A stretch of 64,000 nt of DNA. Source: Pantoea vagans (lineage in GTDB: Bacteria > Pseudomonadota > Gammaproteobacteria > Enterobacterales > Enterobacteriaceae). Location of the stretch: the NCBI RefSeq assembly GCF_001506165.1, contig NZ_CP011427.1, positions 1,178,001 to 1,242,000 of the forward strand. Reading direction: 5' to 3'. This document shows positions 10,176 to 20,503 of the stretch, in pieces. Each line of letters begins with the position of its first letter. Position 1 is the stretch's first letter. Position numbers and translations under genes: made by a program. The notes beneath the pieces were generated by a model, which ran no database searches, had not been told where the DNA came from, and saw nothing but the letters and a program-made list of their open reading frames with translations.

Positions 10176-10436
10176 TCACAATTCTATTTCAATCTCCCCT
10201 TTAGCGCGGCAACAGCAGGGCAAAATTTCGCCCTGTTGAATAAACGCCAACGGGGTTTCCGCGTAAGCCACTTCGCCTTTCAGCAAGCGCATGCGGCAGG
10301 AGCCACAGTAGCCTTCACGACACTGAAACTCCACGCACACATTATGCGCTTCAAGCGTGGTCAGCAGATTGGGATGATCTTCTGCGCACTCCAGCCGGGA
10401 GCCGGAACTGCGCAGAATAACAACAGAACGGCTCAT
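10176..10436 (-). CDS. yfaE: Class I ribonucleotide reductase maintenance ferredoxin
   Basis: This 86-residue 2Fe-2S ferredoxin has the plant-type cysteine pattern CREGYCGSC followed by a late CCC. YfaE is known to help form and repair the diferric-tyrosyl radical cofactor of NrdB. It starts 2 bases after the nrdB stop and is the last gene of the nrdA-nrdB-yfaE operon, as in E. coli. Confidence 0.95.
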   Translation of the reverse strand: MSRSVVILRSSGSRLECAEDHPNLLTTLEAHNVCVEFQCREGYCGSCRMRLLKGEVAYAETPLAFIQQGEILPCCCRAKGEIEIEL

Positions 10437-10438
10437 GC

Positions 10439-11569
10439 TTACAGCTGGAAGTCGTTGAAGTCGTCTTCGCCCACTTCAGCATCAATCTGGCCAACCAGGT
10501 AAGAACTCACTTCAACTTCCTGCGGCGCAACCTGCACGTTGTCGGAAACCAGCCAGGAGTTGATCCATGGAATCGGGTTTGAGCGAGTCTGGAACGGCAG
10601 GTCAAGGCCGACCGCCTGCATACGGATATTGGTGATGTACTCGATATACTGGCACAGAATGTCTTTGTTCAGACCAATCATCGAGCCGCCGCTGAACAGA
10701 TAATCTGCCCACTCTTTTTCTTGCTCGGCGGCCTTCTTGAACAGGTCAAAACACTCGTCACGACATTCGGCGGCGATCTCTTTCATTTCTGGATCGTCTT
10801 CACCGGTGCGCAGCAGGTTCAACATGTGCTGAGTGCCGGTCAGGTGCAGTGCCTCGTCGCGTGCGATCAGCTTGATGATCTTCGCGTTACCTTCCATCAG
10901 CTCGCGCTCGGCGAAAGCAAATGAACAGGCGAAGCTGACGTAGAAGCGAATCGCTTCCAGTGCGTTCACGCTCATCAGGCAGATATACAGCTGCTTTTTC
11001 AAGGCACGCAGATTAACAGTGACGGTTTTGCCGGCCACTTGATGCGTGCCTTCGCCCAGCAGATGCCAGTAGCTGGTCATCTCGATCAGGTCGTCGTAGT
11101 ACTTCGAGATATCCTGCGCACGCGCCAGAATCTGCTCGTTGGTGACGATATCGTCAAATACCAGTGAAGGATCGTTGACGATGTTACGAATGATATGGGT
11201 GTAAGAACGCGAGTGGATGGTTTCAGAAAACGCCCAAGTCTCTATCCAGGTTTCCAGTTCTGGAATCGAAATCAGCGGCAGCAGCGCCACGTTAGGGCTA
11301 CGGCCCTGAATCGAATCCAGCAGCGTCTGATATTTCAGGTTGCTGATAAAGATATGTTTCTCGTGATCCGGCAGCGCCTGATAATCGATACGATCGCGTG
11401 AAACGTCAACTTCTTCTGGACGCCAGAAGAAGGAGAGCTGCTTTTCGATCAGCTTTTCAAAGATGTCATATTTCTGCTGGTCGAAACGCGCAACGTTTAC
11501 TGACTGGCCGAAGAACATCGGTTCTAACAACTGGTCATTTTTGTTCTGCGAAAATGTGGTGTAAGCCAT
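10439..11569 (-). CDS. nrdB: Ribonucleoside-diphosphate reductase 1, beta subunit
   Basis: The protein has 376 residues, exactly the E. coli length, when the ATG giving MAYTTFSQ is used; a four-codon upstream extension (GTG-type) is less likely. It is the radical-containing small subunit that reduces ribonucleotides with NrdA. Iron-ligand motifs are visible: [16 protein letters not shown], the [19 protein letters not shown] helix and [12 protein letters not shown]. The conserved C-terminal tail DDFNDFQL docks to NrdA. Confidence 0.97.
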   Translation of the reverse strand: MAYTTFSQNKNDQLLEPMFFGQSVNVARFDQQKYDIFEKLIEKQLSFFWRPEEVDVSRDRIDYQALPDHEKHIFISNLKYQTLLDSIQGRSPNVALLPLISIPELETWIETWAFSETIHSRSYTHIIRNIVNDPSLVFDDIVTNEQILARAQDISKYYDDLIEMTSYWHLLGEGTHQVAGKTVTVNLRALKKQLYICLMSVNALEAIRFYVSFACSFAFAERELMEGNAKIIKLIARDEALHLTGTQHMLNLLRTGEDDPEMKEIAAECRDECFDLFKKAAEQEKEWADYLFSGGSMIGLNKDILCQYIEYITNIRMQAVGLDLPFQTRSNPIPWINSWLVSDNVQVAPQEVEVSSYLVGQIDAEVGEDDFNDFQL

Positions 11570-11590
11570 GACTAAGTCCAAAAGTAAGAG

Positions 11591-11610
11591 GGGCCGACGT
11601 GTGTCGGCCC
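11591..11610. other. nrdA-nrdB intergenic hairpin
   Basis: A perfect 8-bp stem GGGCCGAC/GTCGGCCC with a GTGT loop lies in the 65-base gap between nrdA and nrdB. No T-run follows. It may stabilise or process the operon mRNA rather than terminate it. Confidence 0.5.
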
Positions 11611-11634
11611 TGACATGATAGGGCGTTTGCCGGA

Positions 11635-13920
11635 TTAGATCTTACAGGCGCCGCTTTCGCAGCCATCATCCTGAATGGATGGGGCCAGATCGTCCTGCGC
11701 ATCTTCCGCACCGTCACGGGTGTTTTGGTAATACAGGGTTTTCACGCCAAACTTATACGCGGTCAACAGATCTTTCAGCAGCTGTTTCATTGGCACTTTG
11801 CCATTGGCGAAACGGCTTGGATCGTAGTTGGTGTTTGACGAAATAGCCTGATCGATAAACTTCTGCATGACGCCAACCAGTTGCAGGTAACCGTCGTTAG
11901 AAGGCATTTCCCACAGCAGTTCGTACTCATCTTTCAGACGCTCATACTCTGGCACCACCTGACGCAGAATGCCGTCTTTCGAGGCTTTAATGCTGATGTG
12001 GCCGCGCGGCGGTTCAATACCGTTGGTGGCGTTTGAAATCTGCGAAGAGGTTTCAGACGGCATCAGGGCAGAGAGCGTGGAGTTACGCAGGCCGTGAGTG
12101 GTGATCGACTCACGCAGTGCTTCCCAGTCGAGATGCAGCGGCTCGTTGCATACCGCATCGAGATCCTTTTTATAGGTATCGATCGGCAGAATGCCCTGTG
12201 AGTAGGTGGTCTCTTTGAACCACGTGCAGGCACCTTGCTCTTTCGCTAACTCGTTCGAGGCTTTCAGCAGGTAATACTGAATCGCTTCGAAGGTTTTGTG
12301 CGTCAGGTTGTTGGCGCTGCCATCAGAGTAACGCACGCCATTCTTCGCCAGATAGTAAGCGTAGTTAATGACGCCAATACCCAGCGTACGACGGCCCATT
12401 GCGCCGCGTTTTGCCGCCGGGATGGGGTAGTCCTGGTAATCCAGCAGGGCATCCAGCGCACGTACCGCAAGGGTAGCCAGCTCTTCCAGATCGTCGAGGC
12501 TATCAATTGCACCAAGGTTAAACGCAGACAGCGTACACAGGGCAATCTCACCGCTTTCGTCATTCACGTCATTCAGCGGTTTAGTCGGCAACGCGATTTC
12601 CAGGCACAGGTTGGACTGGCGAACAGGCGCGATAGCCGGATCAAACGGGCTGTGAGTGTTGCAGTGATCGACGTTCTGGATATAGATACGGCCAGTTGAA
12701 GCACGTTCCTGCATCATCAGTGAGAACAGCTCAACCGCTTTGACGCGCTGTTTACGGATGCTGTCGTCTTTCTCATATTTGGTGTACAGACGTTCAAACT
12801 CGTCCTGGTCGGCGAAGAACGCATCGTACAGACCCGGCACGTCAGACGGGCTGAACAGCGTGATGTCTTCACCTTTCAGCAGACGTGTGTACATCAGCTT
12901 GTTGATCTGTACGCCGTAATCCATGTGACGCACGCGGTTGCCTTCAACACCACGGTTGTTTTTCAGTACCAGCAGGCTTTCGACTTCCAGATGCCACATG
13001 GGGTAGAACAGAGTCGCCGCACCGCCACGCACGCCGCCTTGTGAGCACGACTTCACCGCCGTCTGGAAATGCTTATAGAACGGGATACAGCCGGTGTGGA
13101 AAGCTTCACCGCCACGAATCGGGCTGCCCAGCGCACGAATGCGACCGGCATTGATGCCGATACCGGCGCGCTGAGAAACGTATTTCACGATAGCGCTGGA
13201 GGTGGCGTTGATAGAATCCAGGCTGTCACCACACTCGATCAGGACGCAAGAGCTGAACTGACGGGTTGGTGTACGCACGCCGGACATGATTGGCGTTGGC
13301 AATGAGATCTTGAAGGTAGAAACGGCATCATAGAAACGACGCACGTAATCCATACGCGTTTCACGCGGGTAACCAGAGAACAGGCAAGCCGCGACCAAAA
13401 TATACAGGAACTGCGCGCTCTCGTAGATTTCGCCGCTGACACGGTTCTGTGCCAGGTATTTCCCTTCCAGCTGTTTTACCGCCGCGTATGAGAAGTTCAT
13501 ATCGCGCCAGTGGTCGAGGAACTCGTCCATCTGCGCGAACTCTTCAACGCTGTAATCTTCCAGCAGATGGCGATCGTATTTGCCCATCTCAACCATTTTC
13601 ACCACCTGGTCATACAGCTTTGGCGGCTCAAACTGGCCGTAGGCTTTTTTACGCAGGTGGAAGATGGCAAGACGTGCAGCCAGATACTGGTAATCCGGAG
13701 CATCACGGGAGATCAGGTCTGCAGCCGCTTTGATGATGGTCTCGTGGATATCCGAAGTACGGATACCATCGTAAAACTGAATGTGGGAGCGCAGCTCAAC
13801 CTGAGACACGGAGACATTGTTCAGCCCTTCAGCTGCCCAATCCAGTACTCGGTGAATCTTATCGAGATCAATGCGTTCCTGACGGCCATCGCGTTTAGTA
13901 ACGAGCAGACTTTGGTTCAT
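11635..13920 (-). CDS. nrdA: Ribonucleoside-diphosphate reductase 1, alpha subunit
   Basis: The protein has 761 residues, as in E. coli. It has an N-terminal ATP-cone ([21 protein letters not shown] region) that senses ATP/dATP, then the ten-stranded barrel. Active-site elements visible are the [12 protein letters not shown] cysteine, the [12 protein letters not shown] block (Cys, Glu) and the C-terminal redox pair CESGACKI. It makes deoxyribonucleotides with NrdB. The upstream region carries NrdR- and DnaA-type sites. Confidence 0.97.
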   Translation of the reverse strand: MNQSLLVTKRDGRQERIDLDKIHRVLDWAAEGLNNVSVSQVELRSHIQFYDGIRTSDIHETIIKAAADLISRDAPDYQYLAARLAIFHLRKKAYGQFEPPKLYDQVVKMVEMGKYDRHLLEDYSVEEFAQMDEFLDHWRDMNFSYAAVKQLEGKYLAQNRVSGEIYESAQFLYILVAACLFSGYPRETRMDYVRRFYDAVSTFKISLPTPIMSGVRTPTRQFSSCVLIECGDSLDSINATSSAIVKYVSQRAGIGINAGRIRALGSPIRGGEAFHTGCIPFYKHFQTAVKSCSQGGVRGGAATLFYPMWHLEVESLLVLKNNRGVEGNRVRHMDYGVQINKLMYTRLLKGEDITLFSPSDVPGLYDAFFADQDEFERLYTKYEKDDSIRKQRVKAVELFSLMMQERASTGRIYIQNVDHCNTHSPFDPAIAPVRQSNLCLEIALPTKPLNDVNDESGEIALCTLSAFNLGAIDSLDDLEELATLAVRALDALLDYQDYPIPAAKRGAMGRRTLGIGVINYAYYLAKNGVRYSDGSANNLTHKTFEAIQYYLLKASNELAKEQGACTWFKETTYSQGILPIDTYKKDLDAVCNEPLHLDWEALRESITTHGLRNSTLSALMPSETSSQISNATNGIEPPRGHISIKASKDGILRQVVPEYERLKDEYELLWEMPSNDGYLQLVGVMQKFIDQAISSNTNYDPSRFANGKVPMKQLLKDLLTAYKFGVKTLYYQNTRDGAEDAQDDLAPSIQDDGCESGACKI

Positions 13921-14100
13921 GTCGCGTGTTTACCTGTCCATGAAATACATAGTTATCCCCCATCTATTCACAAGGTCTATGCACAAGCCGCTCGTTGTGA
14001 GTAAGCCTGTGGATAAACACTATATATAGGGGGTGCGGGAAGTTTGAACAACAATATGGTGAGTATTCTAGTCAGCATTCTGATCATCACAAGAGTTGAT
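13921..14100 (-). promoter_or_regulatory. nrdA promoter region with NrdR and DnaA boxes
   Basis: An NrdR-box-like sequence AACACTATATATAGGG lies at 14016-14031. A weaker partner, AACAACAATATGGTGA, is at 14047-14062, with the two 31 bases apart. Pairs of NrdR boxes about three helical turns apart are the known arrangement. A perfect DnaA box (TTATCCACA on the minus strand) is at 14008-14016, overlapping the first NrdR box by one base. A near match, CTATTCACA, is at 13964-13972. The rest of the gap to 14386 shows no gene. Confidence 0.65.
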
Positions 14101-14386
14101 TTTCGCGAAAAAATCCGTCCTGGGGGGTAGCGAAAATCCTGGATCCCCATCCCACAAGGGCTGCAACTGGTGTCAACGGCAAAGCAGTTTTTTTTCATAA
14201 TTTGATCGAGCGCGTGTTTATTGCTCAACCTTGTCCGTTCCGGATTTTTCTGAGGTCAAAAAAGCCCTGACAAGGCCGCCAGTAGCGAACTTATCTAAAA
14301 TGACTTATGAATTTTTTGTGACCTAAGCAGCCTACAAAAAAGGCTGGTACGCGTCTAAAAGGAAATTGATCTGGATAGCCGTAAGA

Positions 14387-15958
14387 TTACAAACCCGGTG
14401 CTTTCCACATTGAGGTGGTTAACCCACTGTCCACCAAGGTCAGTTGGTCCGCGTAGACCTGTTGCCAACGCGTCTTTTGCTGCTGGTAGAGTTGATGGTG
14501 TTGTGGATTAGGCTCGAATTCACGCTCCCACCGTACCAGTGCTTGCCCTGACTCCTGCAAGCTGTCGTAAACGCCAGCCGCCACGCCAGCCGCTATCGCA
14601 CATCCCAGGGCCGTTGCTTCTTTGACCTGCGGTACTTTCACCGTCAATCCGGTGACATCACTCAGTATCTGACTCCACAGTTTTCCCTTGGCCCCGCCAC
14701 CGGCAAACACCAGTTGTGAGGTGCGCATGCCGGAAAACGCTGCCACTTGATCAAGATTACACGCAGAGACGATGGCAGCGTTCTCCTGCAGGGCGCGGAA
14801 TAACGTTTGTTTATTACAGCGTTCGGGATCGATGGAGAGGTTAATAAATGAAGGAGCGGCGTGATACCACTTATTGAAATGCATGGCATCGGAGAACACC
14901 GGCATCACACCCCATGAACCGGCAGGCACGCGTGCGGCCATCTCTTCCAACAGGCTGTAACAATCAACACCCAAGCGTTCTGCGAGCAATTTCTCTTCAC
15001 CGCAAAAGGCATCGCGGAACCAGCGCATGGTTAGCCCGGTGAAAAAACTGATGGCTTCCGCCTGCGCCATGCCGGGGATCACATGTGGATTCACGCGGAT
15101 GTTCATCTCAGGGTCAACCTGCGGTTGGGGCAAATTCACCACCTGCTGCCAGAAGGTGCCTCCCAGTACGGCGGTCTCACCCGCATTCACCACGCCTAAC
15201 CCGAGCGTACCCAACTGCACATCACCGCCGCCCATGCCGACTGCTGTGCCTTTCTCCAGCCCACATTGACGCGCGGCTTCGGCAGTAACTTCTCCTAACT
15301 TGGTACCGGTTTCGGCGACCGGGGACAGGATATCGCCACGCAATCCCGCCATCTCCAGCAGGTCAGGTCGCCATTGCCGAGTGTGTAAATCCAGCAGGCC
15401 GGTGGTGCCCGCATTGGACGGGTCCACTGCCAGTTCACCGCTGAGACATTTCGCTAACCAGTCGCTGATCATGGTTAAGGTGGCGGCCTGCCGGTAAATT
15501 TCTGGGCGATGGTGCGCCAACCACAGTAGGCGGGGCATTGCGCCTAAAGCCAGGGTTTGTCCCGAGCATTGGTAGATTTCACGCTCAAACTCGCCGTGAT
15601 GGATCTCCTTCAGCTCACTCACTTCACGGCTGGCGCGTGCGTCCACGTTAGCGCAGGCCCAAATCGCTTCGCCTGCTTTGTTGTAAAGCACAATCCCTTC
15701 GCGCATCGAGCAGCATGCCACACTGCGAATCGCGCTGGCAGGCAGTTGAGACTGTTGCAGCGCCTGGCGGATGCACTGACAGGCAAGTTGCCAGTTGTGG
15801 CTAAGGTCAAACTCCATCGAGCCCGGCACGTCGGGCAGCGCGAGATGGCGCCATTCCGCTTGTGCCACGGCGACCTGCTCACCTTGCAGATTGAAAATCA
15901 CCGCGCGAATACTGCCGGTGCCAGCGTCTAGCGCCATTAAATGCGGGGCGTGTGTCAT
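14387..15958 (-). CDS. lsrK: Autoinducer-2 kinase LsrK
   Basis: This 523-residue FGGY-family kinase is highly similar to E. coli LsrK (530) from [16 protein letters not shown] to the conserved C-terminus [10 protein letters not shown]. LsrK phosphorylates the quorum signal AI-2 (DPD) in the cytoplasm, trapping it and making the LsrR inducer. The nucleotide-binding [14 protein letters not shown] block is present around residue 425. I chose the ATG at 15958 because AGGAG lies seven bases upstream; the frame runs 30 codons further without a good ribosome site. The usual neighbours lsrR and lsrACDBF are absent. Confidence 0.95.
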   Translation of the reverse strand: MTHAPHLMALDAGTGSIRAVIFNLQGEQVAVAQAEWRHLALPDVPGSMEFDLSHNWQLACQCIRQALQQSQLPASAIRSVACCSMREGIVLYNKAGEAIWACANVDARASREVSELKEIHHGEFEREIYQCSGQTLALGAMPRLLWLAHHRPEIYRQAATLTMISDWLAKCLSGELAVDPSNAGTTGLLDLHTRQWRPDLLEMAGLRGDILSPVAETGTKLGEVTAEAARQCGLEKGTAVGMGGGDVQLGTLGLGVVNAGETAVLGGTFWQQVVNLPQPQVDPEMNIRVNPHVIPGMAQAEAISFFTGLTMRWFRDAFCGEEKLLAERLGVDCYSLLEEMAARVPAGSWGVMPVFSDAMHFNKWYHAAPSFINLSIDPERCNKQTLFRALQENAAIVSACNLDQVAAFSGMRTSQLVFAGGGAKGKLWSQILSDVTGLTVKVPQVKEATALGCAIAAGVAAGVYDSLQESGQALVRWEREFEPNPQHHQLYQQQKTRWQQVYADQLTLVDSGLTTSMWKAPGL

Positions 15959-16167
15959 CACGAAACTCCTGTCAATACGGAACGAGTGCTCCACGCCGAC
16001 GGCCCAACGGGTGTTACTGCAAAGATAGCTGTGCGTGCGGGTTTTCACCTCCAGATGAAGGGGTTAGCCAGAGGATGAAAGTGCGAACTGTGATCGCTGC
16101 AAGAGTTTTATTCAACCAGCCTGGCCAGGATTGCCACTCTGCGAATGACGATGAAAGGAACGAACTG
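15959..16167. promoter_or_regulatory. Divergent lsrK/lsrG control region
   Basis: This is a 209-base gap between divergent starts. A left half-site resembling CRP (TGTGATC, about 16089) is present without a matching right half. No regulator gene is adjacent. In E. coli both promoters answer to LsrR and CRP; whether that holds here cannot be read from the sequence. Confidence 0.35.
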
Positions 16168-16464
16168 ATGGAAGTGACGCTGGTCGAAATCAACGTAAAA
16201 CCCGACTGTATCGACGAATTTCTGCGAGTTTTCGAGCTGAATCATTTAGGGGCATTGCAGGAACCGGGTAATCTCCGTTTTGACGTGTTACAGGACAGCA
16301 GTGTACCCACGCGCTTCTTTATTTATGAAGCTTACGCCGATGAAGCCGCAGTGTTGGCACACAAAAAAACGCCGCACTACCTGGCTTGCGTCGAGGCACT
16401 AGAGGCGTTGATGAGCGAACCGAGAAAGAAAACCGCGTTTAAGGGGATTTTCCCACAAGCTTAG
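16168..16464 (+). CDS. lsrG: Phospho-AI-2 isomerase LsrG
   Basis: The 98-residue ABM-fold protein matches E. coli LsrG (96), with [11 protein letters not shown] at the start, [29 protein letters not shown] and KKTPHY. LsrG isomerises phospho-DPD (P-HPD) in AI-2 breakdown. I chose the ATG at 16168, preceded by AAAGGA. The frame is open upstream to 15952 but that part overlaps lsrK and lacks family similarity. It is divergent from lsrK, with no lsrF thiolase next to it. Confidence 0.93.
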   Translation: MEVTLVEINVKPDCIDEFLRVFELNHLGALQEPGNLRFDVLQDSSVPTRFFIYEAYADEAAVLAHKKTPHYLACVEALEALMSEPRKKTAFKGIFPQA

Positions 16465-16474
16465 GGATTAACGT

Positions 16475-16534
16475 CCTGAACCTGAACCTGAACCTGAACC
16501 TGAACCTGAACCTGAACCTGAACCTGAACGTGAA
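16475..16534. repeat. Hexanucleotide tandem repeat (CCTGAA)9
   Basis: There are nine perfect tandem copies of CCTGAA from 16475 to 16528, then one degenerate copy (CGTGAA). It lies 11 bases after the lsrG stop in the lsrG-ubiG gap (16465-16797). It is non-coding in any supported frame. Translated on the minus strand it gives alternating Arg-Phe or Gln-Val, which explains spurious ORFs there. Confidence 0.97.
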
Positions 16535-16616
16535 GTATAGACCTGCTGGGTGCGGCTTTAGGCCTTTCATAAAAGCCATGATCAACTCTAAGGGCCAGTA
16601 ACCTCCCGCCCGAAGA

Positions 16617-16645
16617 GCAAAGCGTCCGCCGCCGGGATGCGGCGG
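16617..16645. repeat. REP-like GC-rich palindrome
   Basis: The arms CCGCCGCC and GGCGG flank a GGGAT core (around 16626-16645). The element has the look of a REP/BIME unit between the convergent genes lsrG and ubiG. Confidence 0.5.
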
Positions 16646-16697
16646 CCGATCTGCATGGATGCATGATTCCTTTGCGATCGGGCGGGGGGTGACTGGC

Positions 16698-16785
16698 CAA
16701 CTCACCGATCCCACAGCACCCATTCGCCGATCCCACAGCGACAACTCGCCGATCTCACAGCGGCAACGTGCCAATCCCACCGCAC
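16698..16785. repeat. 22-bp tandem repeat, four copies
   Basis: There are four consecutive 22-base units starting at 16698, 16720, 16742 and 16764. They share the core CGCCGATCCCACAGC with several substitutions, mostly in the last unit. It lies just downstream of the ubiG stop. No coding potential is evident. Confidence 0.9.
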
Positions 16786-16797
16786 CCGCGCAAAAAC

Positions 16798-17523
16798 TCA
16801 ATCCTGGCGATGCGTATGCACCATATAATTCACATCCACGCCACGCCCCAGACGGAACTGATTGGTCAGCGGATTGTAGTGCAGGCCAATCATACCCATC
16901 TCACGCAATGGCGTTTCATCGACCCAGTTCAGCAGTTCAGCCGGACGGATGAACTTCTTAACATCATGCGTCCCACGCGGCACCATACGCATCACGTATT
17001 CGGCTCCGAACACCGCCAGCAGCCAGGCCTTTGGATTGCGGTTAATCGTCGAGAAAAACACTTCGCCGCCGGGTTTCACTAACTGCGCGCAAGCCAGCAC
17101 CACCGAACGCGGATCGGGCACGTGCTCCAGCATCTCCATGCAGGTCACCACGTCATACTGCCCGGCATGGCTGGCGGCGTGGTCCTCCACGGTTTGCTGC
17201 ACATAATTGACGCTGACGCCGCTCTCCAGCGCATGTAAACGCGCCACTTCCAACGGCTCTGCACCCATATCCAGTCCAGTCACATTGGCACCTTCACGCG
17301 CCATACTTTCAGCCAGGATGCCGCCGCCGCAACCCACATCCAACACCTTCTTACCAAACAAGCCATTGCTGTGCTGAGCAATCCAGCCAAGACGCAGGGG
17401 ATTGATACGGTGTAACGGCTTAAATTCACCCTCTAAATCCCACCAGCGTGATGCCACCGCTTCAAACTTAGCGATCTCAGCGTGGTCGACGTTCTGGCGG
17501 CTTTCCTGCGGTTGTTCACTCAT
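16798..17523 (-). CDS. ubiG: Ubiquinone biosynthesis O-methyltransferase
   Basis: The 241-residue class I SAM-dependent methyltransferase matches UbiG. Motif I is [16 protein letters not shown] (about residues 60-75), preceded by [19 protein letters not shown]. Further blocks are [11 protein letters not shown] and [15 protein letters not shown]. It carries out both O-methylations in ubiquinone synthesis, consistent with the respiratory genes nearby. It is divergent from gyrA as in E. coli. Confidence 0.96.
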   Translation of the reverse strand: MSEQPQESRQNVDHAEIAKFEAVASRWWDLEGEFKPLHRINPLRLGWIAQHSNGLFGKKVLDVGCGGGILAESMAREGANVTGLDMGAEPLEVARLHALESGVSVNYVQQTVEDHAASHAGQYDVVTCMEMLEHVPDPRSVVLACAQLVKPGGEVFFSTINRNPKAWLLAVFGAEYVMRMVPRGTHDVKKFIRPAELLNWVDETPLREMGMIGLHYNPLTNQFRLGRGVDVNYMVHTHRQD

Positions 17524-17700
17524 TGAATCAAGACTCCTGACAAAATATTCCCTCAGTATAAACGCTTAAGTCTCGCCAGCGCATCTCTCACCTGAAAGGA
17601 AAAGCGGGATTAAACCCTGCTTAACGTTCACCGTGGGCAAGCAATGTGATATAGTTTCGCACCATTAAAATCCGGGATTATGTAGAGGGATAGCGGCTCC

Positions 17701-20337
17701 ATGAGCGACCTTGCGAGAGAAATTACACCGGTCAATATCGAAGAAGAGTTAAAAAACTCTTACCTCGATTACGCCATGTCGGTCATCGTTGGCCGAGCCT
17801 TACCCGATGTGCGTGATGGCCTGAAGCCGGTGCACCGCCGTGTGCTGTTTGCCATGAGCGAACTCGGTAACGACTGGAACAAACCTTATAAGAAATCGGC
17901 CCGTGTGGTGGGTGACGTAATCGGTAAATATCACCCACATGGTGATTCCGCTGTTTACGAAAGTATCGTTCGTATGGCCCAGCCGTTCTCCCTGCGCTAC
18001 ATGCTGGTAGATGGTCAGGGTAACTTCGGTTCTGTCGACGGCGACTCCGCTGCAGCGATGCGTTATACCGAAGTGCGTATGGCGAAAATTTCCTCAGAGC
18101 TGCTGGCTGACCTGGAAAAAGAAACCGTCGATTTCGTCCCGAACTATGACGGCACTGAGCAGATCCCTGAAGTTCTGCCGACCAAAATTCCTAACCTGCT
18201 GGTAAACGGTTCGTCCGGTATCGCCGTAGGTATGGCGACCAATATTCCGCCGCACAACTTAACGGAAGTGATAAACGGCTGTCTGGCGTTCATCGAAGAT
18301 GAAGAGATCACCGTTGAAGGTCTGATGGAACACATCACCGGCCCGGACTTCCCAACCGCAGCGTTCATCAATGGTCGTCGTGGTATCGAGGAAGCTTATC
18401 GCACGGGTCGCGGCAAGATTTACATCCGCGCGCGCGGCGAGATCGAGACCGACGCCAAGACCGGCCGCGAAACCATCATCGTCAATGAAATTCCATATCA
18501 GGTGAACAAAGCGCGCCTGATCGAGAAAATTGCCGAGCTGGTAAAAGAAAAACGCGTTGAAGGCATCAGCGGTCTGCGTGATGAATCCGATAAAGACGGT
18601 ATGCGTATCGTTATCGAGATCAAACGCGACGCGGTGGGCGAAGTGGTACTGAACAACCTCTACTCGCTGACGCAGTTGCAGGTCTCATTCGGCATCAACA
18701 TGGTTGCTCTGCATCAGGGCCAGCCGAAGATCATGACGCTGAAAGGCATCATCGAAGCCTTCGTGCGCCATCGCCGTGAAGTGGTGACGCGCCGTACCAT
18801 CTTCGAGCTGCGTAAAGCACGTGACCGTGCACACATCCTTGAAGGTCTGGCGATTGCGCTGGCTAACATCGACCCGATCATCGAACTGATTCGTCGTGCA
18901 CCAACCCCAGCCGAAGCGAAAGCGGGCCTGTTGGCGCAGTCATGGGATCTCGGTAATGTTGCCGCCATGCTGGAACGTGCCGGTGATGATGCCGCCCGTC
19001 CTGAGTGGCTGGAAGCGCAGTTCGGTATTCGCGACGGTCAGTACTATCTGACTGAACAGCAAGCCCAGGCGATTCTGGATCTGCGTCTGCAGAAACTGAC
19101 CGGCCTTGAGCATGAAAAACTGCTCGACGAATACAAAGAGTTGCTGGACCAGATCGCAGAATTGATCCACATTCTGCAAAGCGCTGAGCGTTTGATGGAA
19201 GTGATCCGCGAAGAGCTGGTGGCAATGCGCGATCAGTTTGGTGATGCACGCCGTACCGAAATCACCGCGAACAGCGCTGACATCAACATCGAAGACCTGA
19301 TCAATCAGGAAGACGTTGTGGTCACCTTGTCGCATCAAGGGTATGTCAAATACCAACCGCTGACCGACTATGAAGCTCAGCGTCGTGGTGGCAAAGGCAA
19401 ATCTGCTGCGCGTATTAAAGAAGAAGACTTTATTGATCGTCTGCTGGTGGCCAACACCCATGACACCATTCTGTGCTTCTCTAGCCGTGGCCGTCTGTAC
19501 TGGATGAAAGTCTATCAGCTGCCAGAAGCGAGCCGTGGAGCGCGTGGTCGTCCAATCGTCAACCTGCTGCCGCTGGAAGCCAACGAACGTATCACCGCCA
19601 TTCTACCTGTGCGTGAATACACTGAAGGCTTCAACATCTTTATGGCAACCGCTGATGGTACCGTGAAGAAAACGGCCCTGCAGGAGTTCAGCCGTCCACG
19701 TAGCGCCGGTATCATCGCTATCAATCTGCGTGAAGATGATGAGCTGATCGGCGTTGCGCTGACCAACGGTAGCGACGAAGCGATGCTGTTCTCTGCCGCG
19801 GGTAAAGTGGTGCGCTTTGCTGAGACTGCTGTTCGCGCCATGGGACGTTCCGCATCCGGTGTGCGTGGTATTAAGCTGGCTGAGAATGACAAAGTGGTGT
19901 CGTTGATTGTGCCGCGTGAAGAGGGCGCTATCCTCACCGTGACGCAAAACGGTTACGGTAAGCGTACCGCTAACAGCGAGTACCCAACCAAATCACGTGC
20001 CACTCAGGGTGTGATCTCAATTAAAGTCACCGAACGTAACGGGCCAGTGATTGGTGCGGTACAGGTGGTGGATGGCGATCAGATCATGATGATCACCGAT
20101 GCGGGCACACTGGTGCGTACACGCGTGTCAGAAGTCAGCGTGGTGGGTCGTAACACGCAAGGCGTGATCCTGATCCGCACCGCAGAAGACGAAAATGTTG
20201 TTGGTCTGCAGCGTGTCGCTGAGCCGGTGGAAGAGGAAGAACTCGACGCCATCGACGGTAGCGTAGCGGAAGGTGAAGATGACATCGCACCAGAAGTGGA
20301 CAGCGATGACGTGCCGGAAGCGGACGACGAAGAGTAA
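17701..20337 (+). CDS. gyrA: DNA gyrase subunit A
   Basis: The 878-residue protein has the E. coli GyrA organisation. The catalytic Tyr is residue 122 in [10 protein letters not shown]. The GyrA box QRRGGKG lies near residue 560 at the start of the C-terminal DNA-wrapping propeller. The acidic tail ends EADDEE. GyrA with GyrB introduces negative supercoils. The quinolone pocket reads [14 protein letters not shown], so residue 83 is Ser as in sensitive E. coli, while residue 87 is Glu where E. coli has Asp. A strong terminator follows. Confidence 0.97.
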   Translation: MSDLAREITPVNIEEELKNSYLDYAMSVIVGRALPDVRDGLKPVHRRVLFAMSELGNDWNKPYKKSARVVGDVIGKYHPHGDSAVYESIVRMAQPFSLRYMLVDGQGNFGSVDGDSAAAMRYTEVRMAKISSELLADLEKETVDFVPNYDGTEQIPEVLPTKIPNLLVNGSSGIAVGMATNIPPHNLTEVINGCLAFIEDEEITVEGLMEHITGPDFPTAAFINGRRGIEEAYRTGRGKIYIRARGEIETDAKTGRETIIVNEIPYQVNKARLIEKIAELVKEKRVEGISGLRDESDKDGMRIVIEIKRDAVGEVVLNNLYSLTQLQVSFGINMVALHQGQPKIMTLKGIIEAFVRHRREVVTRRTIFELRKARDRAHILEGLAIALANIDPIIELIRRAPTPAEAKAGLLAQSWDLGNVAAMLERAGDDAARPEWLEAQFGIRDGQYYLTEQQAQAILDLRLQKLTGLEHEKLLDEYKELLDQIAELIHILQSAERLMEVIREELVAMRDQFGDARRTEITANSADINIEDLINQEDVVVTLSHQGYVKYQPLTDYEAQRRGGKGKSAARIKEEDFIDRLLVANTHDTILCFSSRGRLYWMKVYQLPEASRGARGRPIVNLLPLEANERITAILPVREYTEGFNIFMATADGTVKKTALQEFSRPRSAGIIAINLREDDELIGVALTNGSDEAMLFSAAGKVVRFAETAVRAMGRSASGVRGIKLAENDKVVSLIVPREEGAILTVTQNGYGKRTANSEYPTKSRATQGVISIKVTERNGPVIGAVQVVDGDQIMMITDAGTLVRTRVSEVSVVGRNTQGVILIRTAEDENVVGLQRVAEPVEEEELDAIDGSVAEGEDDIAPEVDSDDVPEADDEE

Positions 20338-20356
20338 TCCATCTCATGGATTATTT

Positions 20357-20391
20357 AACGGCAGGTCGGGTAACTGACCTGCCGTTTTTTT
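20357..20391 (+). terminator. Rho-independent terminator of gyrA
   Basis: The 11-bp stem AACGGCAGGTC/GACCTGCCGTT is followed by a T-run. It lies 20 bases after the gyrA stop and ahead of rcsC. Confidence 0.92.
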
Positions 20392-20503
20392 ATCTGAGTT
20401 TTACTCCCAAAGTCGCGTGCTGGCTGGCTTTTTAACCCCGATAAAGCTAGTGTATGAGGACTTTTCAACATCCTGACAACACCTTGCCGCCAGTGAGCCT
20501 CTT

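Noticed and set aside
16085..16110. CRP-like site in the lsrK-lsrG gap
   Set aside because: Only the left half TGTGATC matches; the right half does not.
16439..16801. Minus-strand ORFs with Arg-Phe or Gln-Val repeats
   Set aside because: They are produced by the CCTGAA tandem repeat and lack a ribosome site or any family resemblance.
20079..20342. Ser-rich minus-strand ORF at the end of gyrA
   Set aside because: It is the antisense of the acidic GyrA tail; the plus-strand gene explains the composition.
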